A DNA stretch of 64,000 nucleotides from JBKHYG01 sp046565595 (GCA_046565595.1 JBKHYG010000021.1:1-64000), one strand, 5' to 3'. Positions 15,871 through 25,204 are shown, numbered from the stretch's first letter. Translations and numbers: made by a program. Notes: generated by a model from the letters alone, not told the origin.

Positions 15871-18380
15871 GGATCCTGTCGCTCCGGATCGAAGGCTTCA
15901 CCTCTCTGCGCGACGAGGTGCACCTCGACCTTCGAGATGCCGACCTGTTCGCGATCACCGGACCGACCGGAGCAGGCAAGACATCCCTGCTGGATGCGAT
16001 CACCTACGGCCTCTACGGCAAGATCGAGAGGGTCGAGGACACCAGCGATACCTCGATAACCGATCTGATCAGTCATCATCGGGATCAGGCGAAGGTCCTG
16101 GTCGAGTTCGAAGCCAGCGGACACACCTATCGGGTGGTGCGTCGCGTCTCCCGCAAGGGACAGACGAAGATCCTGTTCGAGCAACTCCAGCCAGACGATT
16201 CCTGGGCACCGGCCTGCGAAGGAGCCGACCGGGTCAAGGATGCCACTGCGGCGATCACCCGGATCATCGGCGTCAACTATGAGGGCTTCACGCGTGCCGT
16301 CCTGCTGCCGCAGGGACGCTTCGCGCAGTTCCTGGTCGGCAAGCCGAGCAAGCGTCGAGAGATCCTTACCGAGCTCCTCGGGTTGAAGAGGATCCAGGAT
16401 CTAGGCGGACGCGCCCGAGAGATCGGCAGGGACTGCCTGTCTACCGCCGCATCCAAGCAAGGGTTCCTCGAGACGACCTTCGCCGACGCGACGCCTGAAC
16501 GCTTGGACGAACTCATCGGATCCGCCAAGGATGCGGGGCACCGTCGCGAACAGCTCGAAGAACTGCTGCGAGACCTGCAGACCCTCGAGAAGCGCACCAC
16601 CAAGGTTGCGCAAGACGCCGAACGCGCAGCCAAGGTGTCATCCGCGTTGCGACGCTCTGCGGAACAGATCCGGGATCTGCAACTCCAGATCGGGTCCGGC
16701 AAGACCAGGTTGATCGAGCTGGATGAAGCCTTCTCCAAGGCTGAGGAGCTCCGCAAGGAGTCAGTCTCCGCATCCGCGAAGGCCGAGTCCGAGTTGGCGG
16801 CACACATCGAAGCCTATGGGGATGCCTCTAGCTTGAGGACCCTGGATCATGCCGCCGCGGACATGCGGAGAGCACGAGAACAGCTCTCGATCCTGGATGA
16901 GCGTCTAGCCAAAGGTGCAGAGACGCTCTCAGCTGATGAAGCACGCGCAGCAGCAGCCGAAGCCGAGGTCTCGGCTGCCACCCAAGATCTAGAGCGGGCG
17001 AGCAGCGCACTGCGGCTCGCCCGAGGAGAACTCGAGCAGGCGCGGACTTCGGACATGGTCGGTGCGCTGTGCACCGAGCTGCATCCAGGCGATCCATGCC
17101 CGATCTGCGCATCCCCCCTCTCGACGGTCCCGCCGGCCTCCGATCGAAGCGAAGCGGCAGCACTAGCGGTCACCGAAGCCGAGCGCATCGAACGCCGAGC
17201 GATCGACGAACTGACGCAGGCGTCCTCATCGCTAGAGAGAGCAAGGGCAACCGTCGAGCGCGACCGCGACCTCATCGAAACGATCACCGCTGACCGAGCC
17301 GAAGCTCAACGGCTCTACGACGAAGCAGCCAGCCGCCTACCGGAGCCTCTACGGGACTCCCAGGATGCTTCGGCCAAGGTCGCCGCGCTCATCCAGGAGC
17401 GTACGCATCTGACCGACCAGGTGGCCGGCTTCGACCGAGCCGTTCGCCAGACCGAGCAGGCGATCACCGGTGTGAGCAGTGCAAGAGAGGCCGTGCGAGC
17501 AGACATCGCAAAGGCCGAAGCCCTGCTCGAAGCTCTGCCCGCTTCCCTCCCCCTGGACGAGACTGCCGAGATCATCGGCGTTCCAGCACCCCCGGCCATC
17601 GTTCCCGCGACGCTGCAGGAGTTGGCGGACAAGGTGGATGAGGTAGCGGCGTCGACCGCCCAAGCCAAAGACGCCGTGGATCGTGAAGCCCGCGAGCTAT
17701 GCGCGGATCTGGTGGGACCGACCGAGGATCTCGCAGACGCATTACGGACCGCATCGATCGAGAGGGACGCGGCCCTCCGCGCAGAGACCACCGCCAACGA
17801 TGAGCACGCTCGGGTCTCCAAGCAGATGAAGGAAGCGGACACTCTGCGTGAGGAGATCTCGGAACTCGATCGACGCGCCGAGTTGTTCACCGAGCTCGGG
17901 AAACTGTTGCAGGGGAACGAGTTCCTCCAGTTCCTCCAGGAAGATGCGATGCGCAGCCTGGCGACCAGCGCCGGGGACCACCTTGCCAGGTTGTCCTCTG
18001 GCCGTTACAGGCTGCGCTTCGAAGACAACGATTTCGTCGTCGTCGATACCTGGAACGCTGACGAGCGAAGGTCGGCCCGGACGCTGTCAGGGGGCGAAAC
18101 CTTCCTCGCGTCGCTATCACTGGCCCTCTCGCTGTCAGACGAGGTCGTCCGACACGGGCTGGGTACCTCGGTCAGACTCGAGAGCCTGTTCCTCGACGAA
18201 GGCTTCGGGACGCTCGATCCCGAAGCTCTGAACGAGGTCGTGGATGCTCTAGAGAACCTGGCCAGCGGGTCGCGTGTCGTCGGGGTGATAACCCACATAG
18301 CCGAGCTAGCTCAGAGGTTGCCGGTCCGGATCGAGGTCGAGAAGCGGCCCGAAGGCAGCCGGGTCCGTCGGGTCGGTTGA
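15867..18380 (+). CDS. sbcC: Exonuclease SbcC (Rad50-type SMC ATPase)
   Basis: This is the ATPase partner of SbcD. Walker A GPTGAGKTS is at residues 32-40. Long coiled coils flank a zinc hook CPIC at about residue 411. The signature LSGGETFLASL and Walker B LFLDEGFGTLD are near the C-terminus. I use TTG 15867, overlapping the sbcD stop as TTGA, because it gives the canonical N-terminus RILSLRIEGF; an ATG 45 nt upstream is in frame but would add residues not seen in the family. It is the last gene of the four-gene operon. Confidence 0.95.
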   Translation: MRILSLRIEGFTSLRDEVHLDLRDADLFAITGPTGAGKTSLLDAITYGLYGKIERVEDTSDTSITDLISHHRDQAKVLVEFEASGHTYRVVRRVSRKGQTKILFEQLQPDDSWAPACEGADRVKDATAAITRIIGVNYEGFTRAVLLPQGRFAQFLVGKPSKRREILTELLGLKRIQDLGGRAREIGRDCLSTAASKQGFLETTFADATPERLDELIGSAKDAGHRREQLEELLRDLQTLEKRTTKVAQDAERAAKVSSALRRSAEQIRDLQLQIGSGKTRLIELDEAFSKAEELRKESVSASAKAESELAAHIEAYGDASSLRTLDHAAADMRRAREQLSILDERLAKGAETLSADEARAAAAEAEVSAATQDLERASSALRLARGELEQARTSDMVGALCTELHPGDPCPICASPLSTVPPASDRSEAAALAVTEAERIERRAIDELTQASSSLERARATVERDRDLIETITADRAEAQRLYDEAASRLPEPLRDSQDASAKVAALIQERTHLTDQVAGFDRAVRQTEQAITGVSSAREAVRADIAKAEALLEALPASLPLDETAEIIGVPAPPAIVPATLQELADKVDEVAASTAQAKDAVDREARELCADLVGPTEDLADALRTASIERDAALRAETTANDEHARVSKQMKEADTLREEISELDRRAELFTELGKLLQGNEFLQFLQEDAMRSLATSAGDHLARLSSGRYRLRFEDNDFVVVDTWNADERRSARTLSGGETFLASLSLALSLSDEVVRHGLGTSVRLESLFLDEGFGTLDPEALNEVVDALENLASGSRVVGVITHIAELAQRLPVRIEVEKRPEGSRVRRVG

Positions 18381-18387
18381 ACCGTGA

Positions 18388-18687
18388 TCATGCTCCCGGG
18401 GACCCAGACGGATCTACCCCGGGGTGTTCCCCTGCCACGGTCCCGAGGATCCGAGCACACTGTTCCTGGGTCAACTGTGGCGGACAAGTCGGGATGCCGC
18501 CGGTGCGTTCGTAGTCGCAGATGATCTGGCGTTCAGCGGCCGTGGGAGCCTCCGCATCGCAGGTGTCCCGCTCTAAAGCGACGGCAAGCAAGATCGCCAC
18601 GACCAGAGATCCAAGGACCGCCCCAACCAGGAGCATCCGTCGGCGCCTGTCTCGTCTCGCTTCCGCGGTATCAGCCATCCCCATCAA
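18388..18687 (-). CDS. Small single-pass membrane protein of unknown function
   Basis: This 99-residue protein has a basic N-terminus (RRDRRRR), one transmembrane segment (about residues 18-39) and an outside-facing tail with four cysteines (DTCD, IICDYE, PTCPP, EQCAR). No family is recognised. It starts with ATG 18687, overlapping the stop of the acyl-CoA dehydrogenase gene (ATGA), so it is coupled to it. It ends 8 nt from the convergent sbcC stop. Confidence 0.7.
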   Translation of the reverse strand: MMGMADTAEARRDRRRRMLLVGAVLGSLVVAILLAVALERDTCDAEAPTAAERQIICDYERTGGIPTCPPQLTQEQCARILGTVAGEHPGVDPSGSPGA

Positions 18688-19844
18688 CCTCTGGCCAAGG
18701 CGCGTCCGATCACGACACGCTGGATCTGATTGGTTCCTTCGACGATCTGCAAGACCTTCGCCTCGCGCATGTAGCGCTCGACCGGGAACTCTTCCACATA
18801 CCCATAGCCTCCGAGGACCTGAACCGCGTCGGTGGTCACCTTCATGCAGGTGTCCGTCGCGTTCAACTTGGCCATCGCAGCTTGCGGCGAATACGGCTGG
18901 CCAGCGTCCCGCCGGGCGGCTGCCGCTCGCACCAACGACCTCGCTCCCTCGATGGCGGTAGCCATGTCGGCCAGCATGAAACTCAGCCCCTGCTGCTCGA
19001 TGATCGGACGCCCGAACTGGACCCTCTCGCGCGCATAGGCCACCGCGGTCGTTGTCGCTTCGCGAGCCAACCCAACCGCACCGCTAGCGATCCCTAGCCG
19101 GCCCCCGTCCAAGGCAGCCATCGCGATACGGAACCCTTCGCCTTCTCGTCCGATGAGGTGGTCTGCGGGGAGACGCACATCGTCGAAGACCATCTGCGCG
19201 GTGGGCGAGGCGTTCATGCCCATCTTGTGTTCCAGTTTGGCGCGCGTCACGCCCTCGGTATCGGTCGGCACGAACAGGCAACTGATCCCCGTAGCGCCCT
19301 CCCCGCCGGTACGGCAGAAGACCACGGCGTAAGCGCTCTCTCCACCGTGGGTAACCCAAGCCTTGGTTCCGTTCAACACCCAGGAGTCGCCGTCTCTGCC
19401 CGCTCGGGTGGTCATCGCGGCCGCATCAGACCCAGAGCCGGGCTCGCTCAGGCAGTACGAACCCACCCACTCTCCTGCCGCCGCTCGCGGTACCCATGCG
19501 TCCCTCTGATCGTCGGTGCCGAAGGCGATCGTCGGGAACATGGTCAAGACCTGGACGCTCACGCCTAGGCCGACCGCGAGCATGGCGGCAGCGAGCTCTT
19601 CGATCGCTGCCAGGTAAGAGGTCTGTGAGACTTCGCTGCCGCCCCACCGTTCGGGATAGGGAAGCGCGAGCAGCCCGGCCTCTCCGAGGGCCGTGAAGGC
19701 CTTGCGCGGGAAGACCGCTTCCCGCTCCCAGATGTCCGCTTCAGGGCGGATGACTCGGTCTGCTACCTCTCTGGCGAGCCCGGCGACCTCCGCATCCTCG
19801 GGCGGATACCCGATGACCGGATCAAGGATGCCTGCGGGTTCCAT
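18684..19844 (-). CDS. Acyl-CoA dehydrogenase
   Basis: This flavoenzyme introduces the alpha-beta double bond of acyl-CoA. Family marks are CLSEPGSGSDAAAM and the FAD-binding region, KAWVTHGG, QMVFDDVRLP, and the C-terminal QVLGGYGYVEEFPVERYMR with the likely catalytic glutamate in VEGTNQIQR. Its 386 residues are normal. I use ATG 19844, where the family N-terminus begins; the upstream extension is not conserved. A TACCCT box 8 nt upstream suggests a leaderless start. No electron-transfer flavoprotein or other beta-oxidation gene is adjacent, so the substrate is unknown. Confidence 0.93.
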   Translation of the reverse strand: MEPAGILDPVIGYPPEDAEVAGLAREVADRVIRPEADIWEREAVFPRKAFTALGEAGLLALPYPERWGGSEVSQTSYLAAIEELAAAMLAVGLGVSVQVLTMFPTIAFGTDDQRDAWVPRAAAGEWVGSYCLSEPGSGSDAAAMTTRAGRDGDSWVLNGTKAWVTHGGESAYAVVFCRTGGEGATGISCLFVPTDTEGVTRAKLEHKMGMNASPTAQMVFDDVRLPADHLIGREGEGFRIAMAALDGGRLGIASGAVGLAREATTTAVAYARERVQFGRPIIEQQGLSFMLADMATAIEGARSLVRAAAARRDAGQPYSPQAAMAKLNATDTCMKVTTDAVQVLGGYGYVEEFPVERYMREAKVLQIVEGTNQIQRVVIGRALARG

Positions 19845-19852
19845 GGGGCGCG

Positions 19853-19858
19853 AGGGTA
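19853..19858 (-). promoter_or_regulatory. Putative -10 box of the acyl-CoA dehydrogenase gene
   Basis: Read on the minus strand this is TACCCT, 8 nt before ATG 19844. It fits the leaderless TAnnnT pattern seen at several other genes here. Confidence 0.35.
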
Positions 19859-19926
19859 GCAAGCGCAGGCCGGATATGACCTCTACGCTCGGAACCTGTG
19901 AGTGAGGTTCCTCGTTGTACAGGTTG

Positions 19927-20490
19927 ATGCCACGCGGGCTCAGGTTCAACCTGCCAGCAGCCGTCTTCGTCACGGCACTGCTGCTCATGCCTCTCCCCGC
20001 GTCGGCTCAGGTCTGCGGCGTGGAAACCCCTGTGGCTTGCCCGACCGGCTCACCCTCGCCATCCCCCTCGCCTTCACCGAGCAAGAGTCCGTCCCCGAAA
20101 CCCAGCCCGAAGCCGAGCCCCAAGCCCAGCCCCAGCCCATCGCGATCCTCCTCTCCCACGCCCACTCGATCCGGCACCCCAAGCAAGAGGCCAACCAGCT
20201 CGCCTGCGCCGACCCGGACCGCGACGCTCGAGCCGCAACCAAGCGAGACGACGACCCCGCCGGCGTTCCCGCCAGCTAGCCCTCCTGCCCCGCCGTGGGA
20301 CGGACGCGGCGAGCGAGCGGAACCGGTCACCGACTACACGGCACCGACAGCTACCGGATTGGCCCAGACCCCTGGCGAGACCAGCGACCCAGGACCGATG
20401 CTCCGGATAGTCGTGATGCTGCTGGGTGCGGTCGGGATCTCGGGAGCGTTGATCCGCGCGCGGGTCCGCCGCTGGATGATCGGTATCTAG
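19927..20490 (+). CDS. Secreted Pro/Ser-rich protein with a C-terminal membrane anchor
   Basis: A Sec signal peptide (hydrophobic core AAVFVTALLLMPLPASA) is followed by a low-complexity stretch of S-P, K-P and T-P repeats (about residues 40-100), a Pro-rich linker and a C-terminal transmembrane helix LRIVVMLLGAVGISGALI ending in basic residues. It looks like a wall-spanning stalk. No LPxTG motif is visible. The start is uncertain: ATG 19927 or TTG 19915. Its stop codon and that of the convergent gene share a CTAG. Codon bias is dictated by the repeats, so confidence is moderate. Confidence 0.65.
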   Translation: MPRGLRFNLPAAVFVTALLLMPLPASAQVCGVETPVACPTGSPSPSPSPSPSKSPSPKPSPKPSPKPSPSPSRSSSPTPTRSGTPSKRPTSSPAPTRTATLEPQPSETTTPPAFPPASPPAPPWDGRGERAEPVTDYTAPTATGLAQTPGETSDPGPMLRIVVMLLGAVGISGALIRARVRRWMIGI

Positions 20491-21281
20491 AGCCACAACG
20501 CCAAGGGCGTCTGGTGAACCTCGATCCGTAGTGGGCCTTCGATGCCAACATGCGCGTCGACCGCCAGGAACACCGGCCCGTCGATCTCGATCAGATCCAC
20601 CAGATGCGCTTGGAATAGTTCCGGTCCGACGCGGTCGCCCCGCGCGATCTTCCTCCACACTCCGCCCTCACGGAACCTCCCGGCTCGCATGATGCCGACA
20701 TCTAGAGCTCCGTCGTAGGGAACGGCCTTTGGTGCGACTCGAGTGTCCAATAGGAACTGGCCGTTGGAGATCACCATCGAAGCGCCCCGCAGCGAGTGTC
20801 GAGACGATCCCGGGTCTTCGCGTCCGGGGCGTCGATCCACCTCGGATAGCACCAGAGGTGTGTCGTCTCCCTGTTGTTCGACCGTCGCTCCGACGACGAG
20901 ATGGGCCGATGAGCCACCGCTACCAGTGACCCGCCCAACATCGAGGTTCGCTGACAGCAACCGCTGAGGATCCGCCGGGATCGCGTGTCCAGACAGTCCA
21001 AAGGTGGCTGCCAGCCCGTTCGGCCCGAGCGGGCGAAGTGCGACCGTCGCCGGTCGGGCGGAGGCCGCGAATGGGTCATCCAGCCGCGGCGCATCCAACG
21101 GTGAGAGGCATTCGCCGTACTCCAACAGGGCCGACACGGCGATGTGTAGGTACGGATCCTCCCCCCAGATGCCGAACCATCGCTCGCCGTCGTGCAAGGC
21201 ATCCGCGATCCGATGCGCGAGCTCGTCCGCCGGAACATGCTCGCCCGTCGCAAGCCGCTCGGCGGTCAGTACCAGGCTCAT
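20487..21281 (-). CDS. Degenerate diacylglycerol-kinase-like (YegS-type) protein
   Basis: The C-terminal half matches the beta-domain of YegS/DgkB lipid kinases: SMVISNGQFL, RVAPKAVPYDGALDVGIM and a closing PLRIEVHQTPLAL. The catalytic N-domain is short and altered. The GGDGT nucleotide loop reads WGEDPYLH (about residue 39), and PLGTGND reads PLGPNGLAATFGL (about residue 84). Kinase activity is therefore doubtful. It starts with ATG 21281, overlapping the helY stop (ATGA). Possible roles are lipid binding or regulation; this is inference. Confidence 0.7.
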   Translation of the reverse strand: MSLVLTAERLATGEHVPADELAHRIADALHDGERWFGIWGEDPYLHIAVSALLEYGECLSPLDAPRLDDPFAASARPATVALRPLGPNGLAATFGLSGHAIPADPQRLLSANLDVGRVTGSGGSSAHLVVGATVEQQGDDTPLVLSEVDRRPGREDPGSSRHSLRGASMVISNGQFLLDTRVAPKAVPYDGALDVGIMRAGRFREGGVWRKIARGDRVGPELFQAHLVDLIEIDGPVFLAVDAHVGIEGPLRIEVHQTPLALWL

Positions 21282-23899
21282 CTCTCTAGCTCCAGATCGA
21301 CCACGCCCCTGCGGAGGAGCTTCGAGGCTTCGTCGGCGACCCTGGCTACCTGCGGATCGGCTTCGCTGGTCGCCAACTGCCGAAGCAGGTCATCGACCTG
21401 CTTCATCCATCGCACGAAGTCCCCCGGCTGAAGTCGCTCATCCAGGATCGAGGTCTGCAGGTCCTCTCCCCTGGCCCACCAATAGGTAGCAGCGCTCAAG
21501 CCATGATCGATGCCGCCCGTCAACTCGACGCGAGCCTCCTCTTCGACCTCCGCGATCTCGAGGCTCAGCTTCTTCAGAGAGCGGATCGCATCATGCACAT
21601 CTTCGGTCGGGGGTGACTCTGGCGGGCCTTGGCCCGGGCGGGTCTCGTACAGCACGCTCGACATCACGGCCGCAAGGCTCGGGGCATCGAGTCGCTGAAG
21701 GATCCCTCGCCGAAGGGCTTCCATCACCAGTAGATCCGAGCCAGAGTAGATGCGGGCGAGGTATCGGCCTGCCGGTGTCAACTCATCCTGGTCGTCCACA
21801 TAGCCGTAGCGTTTCAAGATCCCGACCACGGCGTCGAAGGCTCGCGCCAACGCTCCGGTTCGGCGACGGACCTGACGACGCAGCTTCTCGACCTCACCTT
21901 CCAACAGTTCGACCTGGCGGCACCAGTGTTCGTGCGCACGGCGGTGCTCACAGAGTTGCACCGGATCCTCGGGGCCTTCAGAGGGTGATCCATCGAGGCT
22001 CGGAGTGGCATCCCTGGGAAGCGGCATGGACGCAAGGACCTCACGGAGAGACTCGAGGAATCCCGGGTCGCGGGGGCCCTTCCTGGGCAGATCGAGCGCA
22101 CCTATCGGCGTCGGGGGCTCTTGCAGGATCATCGAAGAGAGCCGGCCCTGCTCACCGTGCTCGTAGATGCCATAGCAGCGGAACTCCCCCCGTTTGGTGC
22201 GGCGCCGATCGGTGACAACGAACCTGTCACCCGAGACCGCGAGCACATCTCCCGGCTTCGCGTGCGCCAGGACCTGGTCCACCCGACGCTGCCGATCGGT
22301 TCTGCGTCGACGCCGCTGCTCTGCCTCGCTCGACTCGCGCTTGCGTTTCTCGGTCCACCAACCCCACACATCTCCACACTCGCAGACCAGATGCTCCCGA
22401 TAGGACGCCAGGAACCGTTCCTGGCGAGCCAGACGCGCCTCGGCAGCTCCGATGTCCTCGTCTGCCAGGAACTGAGCGAAGGATCGGCCGATCGTTTCGG
22501 TCGCAGCGGCGCGATCCATGCGTGCCAGCAGATTGACCGCCATGTTGTAAGAGGGACGGAAGGCCGAGCGCAGCGGGAATGAACTGCCGCTCGCCAGTTC
22601 AGCCAACATGCCCACATCGACATCAGGTTGAGAGAGCACGACCCCGTACCCGATCGGATCTATGCCTCGGCGACCGGCACGACCGGTCAGCTGGGTGTAC
22701 TCGCCCACGGTCAGCAGCGCGTGACCCTCGCCGGTGTACTTGGTCACGCGTTCGATGACCACGGTACGGGCGGGCATGTTGATCCCTAACGCGAGGGTCT
22801 CGGTCGCGTACACGACCTTCAGCAGTGCCTGGGTGAAGAGTTCCTCGACGGTCTCCTTGAACAGCGGGATCAGGCCAGCGTGGTGAGCGGCGACCCCCGC
22901 ACGCAGCGCGGTCTGCCATCTCGCTGCTCCCAGCGCCTCTCGGTCGTTCGGACTGAGTGGTTCGAGGTTGCGGGCAACGATCTCGTCTATGCGTTCACGC
23001 TCTTGGCTAGAGGTCAGTTTGATCCCGCGAGCCAGCACCTCTTCGACCGCCGCTTGGCACCCTGCGCGGCTGAAGACGAAGCAGATCGCGGGCAGCATCT
23101 CGTCGGACTTCAGTCGCTCGATCACCTTCGGACGATCCACGCGCTGGCGTGCCGGACGGCCTCGACGACCGCCTCGGCCGCGGCTCTCCTGGCGTGCGCG
23201 CGGCGGGGCCTCATTGGCTCGGCGAGCCTCACGGCTGGGGCCGCGGCCCGCCTCATCCAGCAGAGGGAACAGCGCGCCGCCAGCCATGATCTGGTGCTGG
23301 ATGGGAACGGGCCGCGATGTCTCCAACACCAGGGCCACATCGCCCCGCAGCGCCCGTAGCCAGGCGGCGAACCTCTCGTGGTTGCTGACCGTCGCAGAAA
23401 GTGCAGCTATCCGAACGCGAGGGTCCAGATGGATGATCACCTCTTCCCAGGTGGCGCCTCGCTCGCGATCACCGAGGTAATGAACCTCATCCAGGACCAC
23501 CACGCCCAACCCTCTCAGAGCATCGGATCCTTCGTACAGCATGTTGCGAAGCACTTCCGTGGTCATGACCACTATCGGCGCATGTCCGCGGATCTGATTG
23601 TCGCCGGTGAGCAAGCCCACCTGCTCCGCGCCGTACCTCTCGGAGAGGTCCCGGAACTTCTGATTGCTGAGCGCCTTCATCGGCGTCGTGTAGAAGGTCC
23701 GGGTGGAAGTTTCGACCGCCAACCAGGCGCCGAACTCTCCGATCACCGTCTTGCCCGAGCCGGTCGGAGCGCAGACCAGCACGCCATCGCCGGTCAGCAT
23801 CTCGATGCAGGCTTGCTCCTGGAACCTGTCCATCGTGTACGGCAGCGTGGCGGCGTAAGCCTCTACCAGCGCCGAAGGGTCCGGACCGTCGAGGGTCAC
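21278..23899 (-). CDS. helY: Ski2-like DEVH-box RNA helicase HelY
   Basis: Superfamily 2 helicase of 873 residues. Walker A APTGSGKT is at residues 44-51, motif II is LDEVH, motif III is SAT, and motif VI is QLTGRAGRRGID. The C-terminal part has the Ski2/Mtr4-type helical extension. M. tuberculosis helY sits next to tatC, as here. The cellular substrate in actinobacteria is not well established; RNA processing or decay is likely. It overlaps tatC and the lipid-kinase-like gene by 4 nt each. Confidence 0.92.
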   Translation of the reverse strand: MTLDGPDPSALVEAYAATLPYTMDRFQEQACIEMLTGDGVLVCAPTGSGKTVIGEFGAWLAVETSTRTFYTTPMKALSNQKFRDLSERYGAEQVGLLTGDNQIRGHAPIVVMTTEVLRNMLYEGSDALRGLGVVVLDEVHYLGDRERGATWEEVIIHLDPRVRIAALSATVSNHERFAAWLRALRGDVALVLETSRPVPIQHQIMAGGALFPLLDEAGRGPSREARRANEAPPRARQESRGRGGRRGRPARQRVDRPKVIERLKSDEMLPAICFVFSRAGCQAAVEEVLARGIKLTSSQERERIDEIVARNLEPLSPNDREALGAARWQTALRAGVAAHHAGLIPLFKETVEELFTQALLKVVYATETLALGINMPARTVVIERVTKYTGEGHALLTVGEYTQLTGRAGRRGIDPIGYGVVLSQPDVDVGMLAELASGSSFPLRSAFRPSYNMAVNLLARMDRAAATETIGRSFAQFLADEDIGAAEARLARQERFLASYREHLVCECGDVWGWWTEKRKRESSEAEQRRRRRTDRQRRVDQVLAHAKPGDVLAVSGDRFVVTDRRRTKRGEFRCYGIYEHGEQGRLSSMILQEPPTPIGALDLPRKGPRDPGFLESLREVLASMPLPRDATPSLDGSPSEGPEDPVQLCEHRRAHEHWCRQVELLEGEVEKLRRQVRRRTGALARAFDAVVGILKRYGYVDDQDELTPAGRYLARIYSGSDLLVMEALRRGILQRLDAPSLAAVMSSVLYETRPGQGPPESPPTEDVHDAIRSLKKLSLEIAEVEEEARVELTGGIDHGLSAATYWWARGEDLQTSILDERLQPGDFVRWMKQVDDLLRQLATSEADPQVARVADEASKLLRRGVVDLELER

Positions 23900-24663
23900 T
23901 TGCGTAGGACGAATCGGATGAACAACAACGCCCCTTCGTAGAGGAGATAGAGAGGCACAGCCAGCATGATCTGGGATAGCGGGTCACCAGATGGGGTCGC
24001 AACAGCCGCGATGATGAACATCCCCAGGAAGGCCCACCGTCTCTTGCCGCGCAAGGTGTCGCTGCCGATCATCCCGACGGCGGCTAGGAACACCAGGATC
24101 AGCGGGAACTCGAAACTGATGCCGAAGGCGAGGATCATCAGCGTGACGAAGTTGATGTAGTCGTTGAACTGCAGCAACGGCGTGAGGCCGGGCTCGACCG
24201 CGAAAGCGAGCAGCCAGTTGATGCCAACCGGCAGCAGCACATACGCGATGAAGGCGCCTAGAGCGAAGAGCAGCACCGACGCAGCTACGAAGCCGACCGC
24301 CCAGCGCTTCTCGTTCTTGCGGAGTCCAGGGGTGATGAATCGCCAGATCTGCCAGAAGATCACCGGCCAGGCGAGCACGAGTCCCGCGAACGCCGACACC
24401 TTGATCTTCAGGAAGAACGCGGTGCCGATCCCGCTCACATATAGGTCGTCTACGACGACATCGCCGATCCGGCCGCCCTCTTCCAAGGGCAGGCGCAGCA
24501 ATCCGAGTATCTGGTCGTAGAAGGCGTAGGCCACACAGGCCAAGACGATCCACGCGATGATCGCGTAGAAGAGGCGCCGCCGGAATTCCTCGAGGTGCTG
24601 GACGACGCTCATCGTCCCCTCGGGGTCGCGGCGCCGACGCAGTTTGGGCAACGCCAACGCCAT
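23896..24663 (-). CDS. tatC: Sec-independent protein translocase TatC
   Basis: This is the six-helix receptor subunit of the twin-arginine translocase. The conserved cytoplasmic start VVQHLEEFRRRL and the loop FITPGLRKNEKR, followed by SFEFPLI, are present. The 255-residue length is normal. It lies 14 nt downstream of tatA and overlaps helY. No tatB is seen, as in other actinobacterial loci where TatB is encoded elsewhere. Confidence 0.96.
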   Translation of the reverse strand: MALALPKLRRRRDPEGTMSVVQHLEEFRRRLFYAIIAWIVLACVAYAFYDQILGLLRLPLEEGGRIGDVVVDDLYVSGIGTAFFLKIKVSAFAGLVLAWPVIFWQIWRFITPGLRKNEKRWAVGFVAASVLLFALGAFIAYVLLPVGINWLLAFAVEPGLTPLLQFNDYINFVTLMILAFGISFEFPLILVFLAAVGMIGSDTLRGKRRWAFLGMFIIAAVATPSGDPLSQIMLAVPLYLLYEGALLFIRFVLRK

Positions 24664-24677
24664 GGGGCTCGGCTAGG

Positions 24678-24872
24678 TCAGTCCTTGGGAGTTTCCGAAG
24701 TCTTGGCTTCGTCGTCGTCGGCCTGTGCCTCCTTGGCTGCCGACTTGAACTCCTTGATCCCCTGCCCGAGGCCGCGACCGATATCCGGAAGCTTCCTCGC
24801 GCCGAAGATCACCACGATGACCAGAGCGATCAGGATGCCTTCCTGGGTGCCGATAGCTGCGAACGGTGTCAT
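24678..24872 (-). CDS. tatA: Sec-independent protein translocase TatA
   Basis: A 64-residue protein with an N-terminal transmembrane helix (GILIALVIVVIFG), the conserved hinge ARKLPDIGRGLGQGIKEFK and an acidic tail. It forms the export pore with TatC. Its start overlaps the stop of the small membrane protein upstream (ATGA). Confidence 0.95.
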   Translation of the reverse strand: MTPFAAIGTQEGILIALVIVVIFGARKLPDIGRGLGQGIKEFKSAAKEAQADDDEAKTSETPKD

Positions 24873-25117
24873 CTGTCCTCCGACTCTTTCGATGCGCCGA
24901 GTCGCTCCATACGCTCCTCGACGAGGGCTTTCTCTTCCTTGAGGACCATCGTGGCTTCCTCTATACGCTCACTGGCCTCCGAGACCGTGGATGCCAGCCC
25001 TCTGATGGCCTTCCAGGTCACCAACATCGCTCGGATCGCCACGAGTACCGCGAAGGCGACCAGGGCCCACAGGAGGACCGAGGCGACCGTCGGGATCGCG
25101 GCGAACATGAGGTTCAT
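24869..25117 (-). CDS. Small membrane protein with a coiled-coil tail, coupled to tatA
   Basis: 82 residues: one transmembrane helix (about residues 8-30) followed by a charged amphipathic helix predicted as coiled coil (SEASERIEEATMVLKEEKAL). The organisation resembles TatB (one helix plus amphipathic helix), but the conserved TatA/B hinge (FG-x-KLP) is missing. The family is not recognised. It ends in a 4-nt overlap with tatA, so a role near the Tat machinery is possible by context only. Confidence 0.7.
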   Translation of the reverse strand: MNLMFAAIPTVASVLLWALVAFAVLVAIRAMLVTWKAIRGLASTVSEASERIEEATMVLKEEKALVEERMERLGASKESEDR

Positions 25118-25204
25118 GGTAGTCGCGTAGATGCTGGTCGTGTGAACGGTCGACGCCGCCCGCGCTTATGGCGTCAGGCGGCGTCGAGTCCTGGATGGGA
25201 CGAT

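Noticed and set aside
20073..20160. Repetitive stretch within the plus-strand gene at 20 kb taken as a DNA repeat element
   Set aside because: It is explained by the Ser-Pro and Lys-Pro repeats of a surface-protein stalk.
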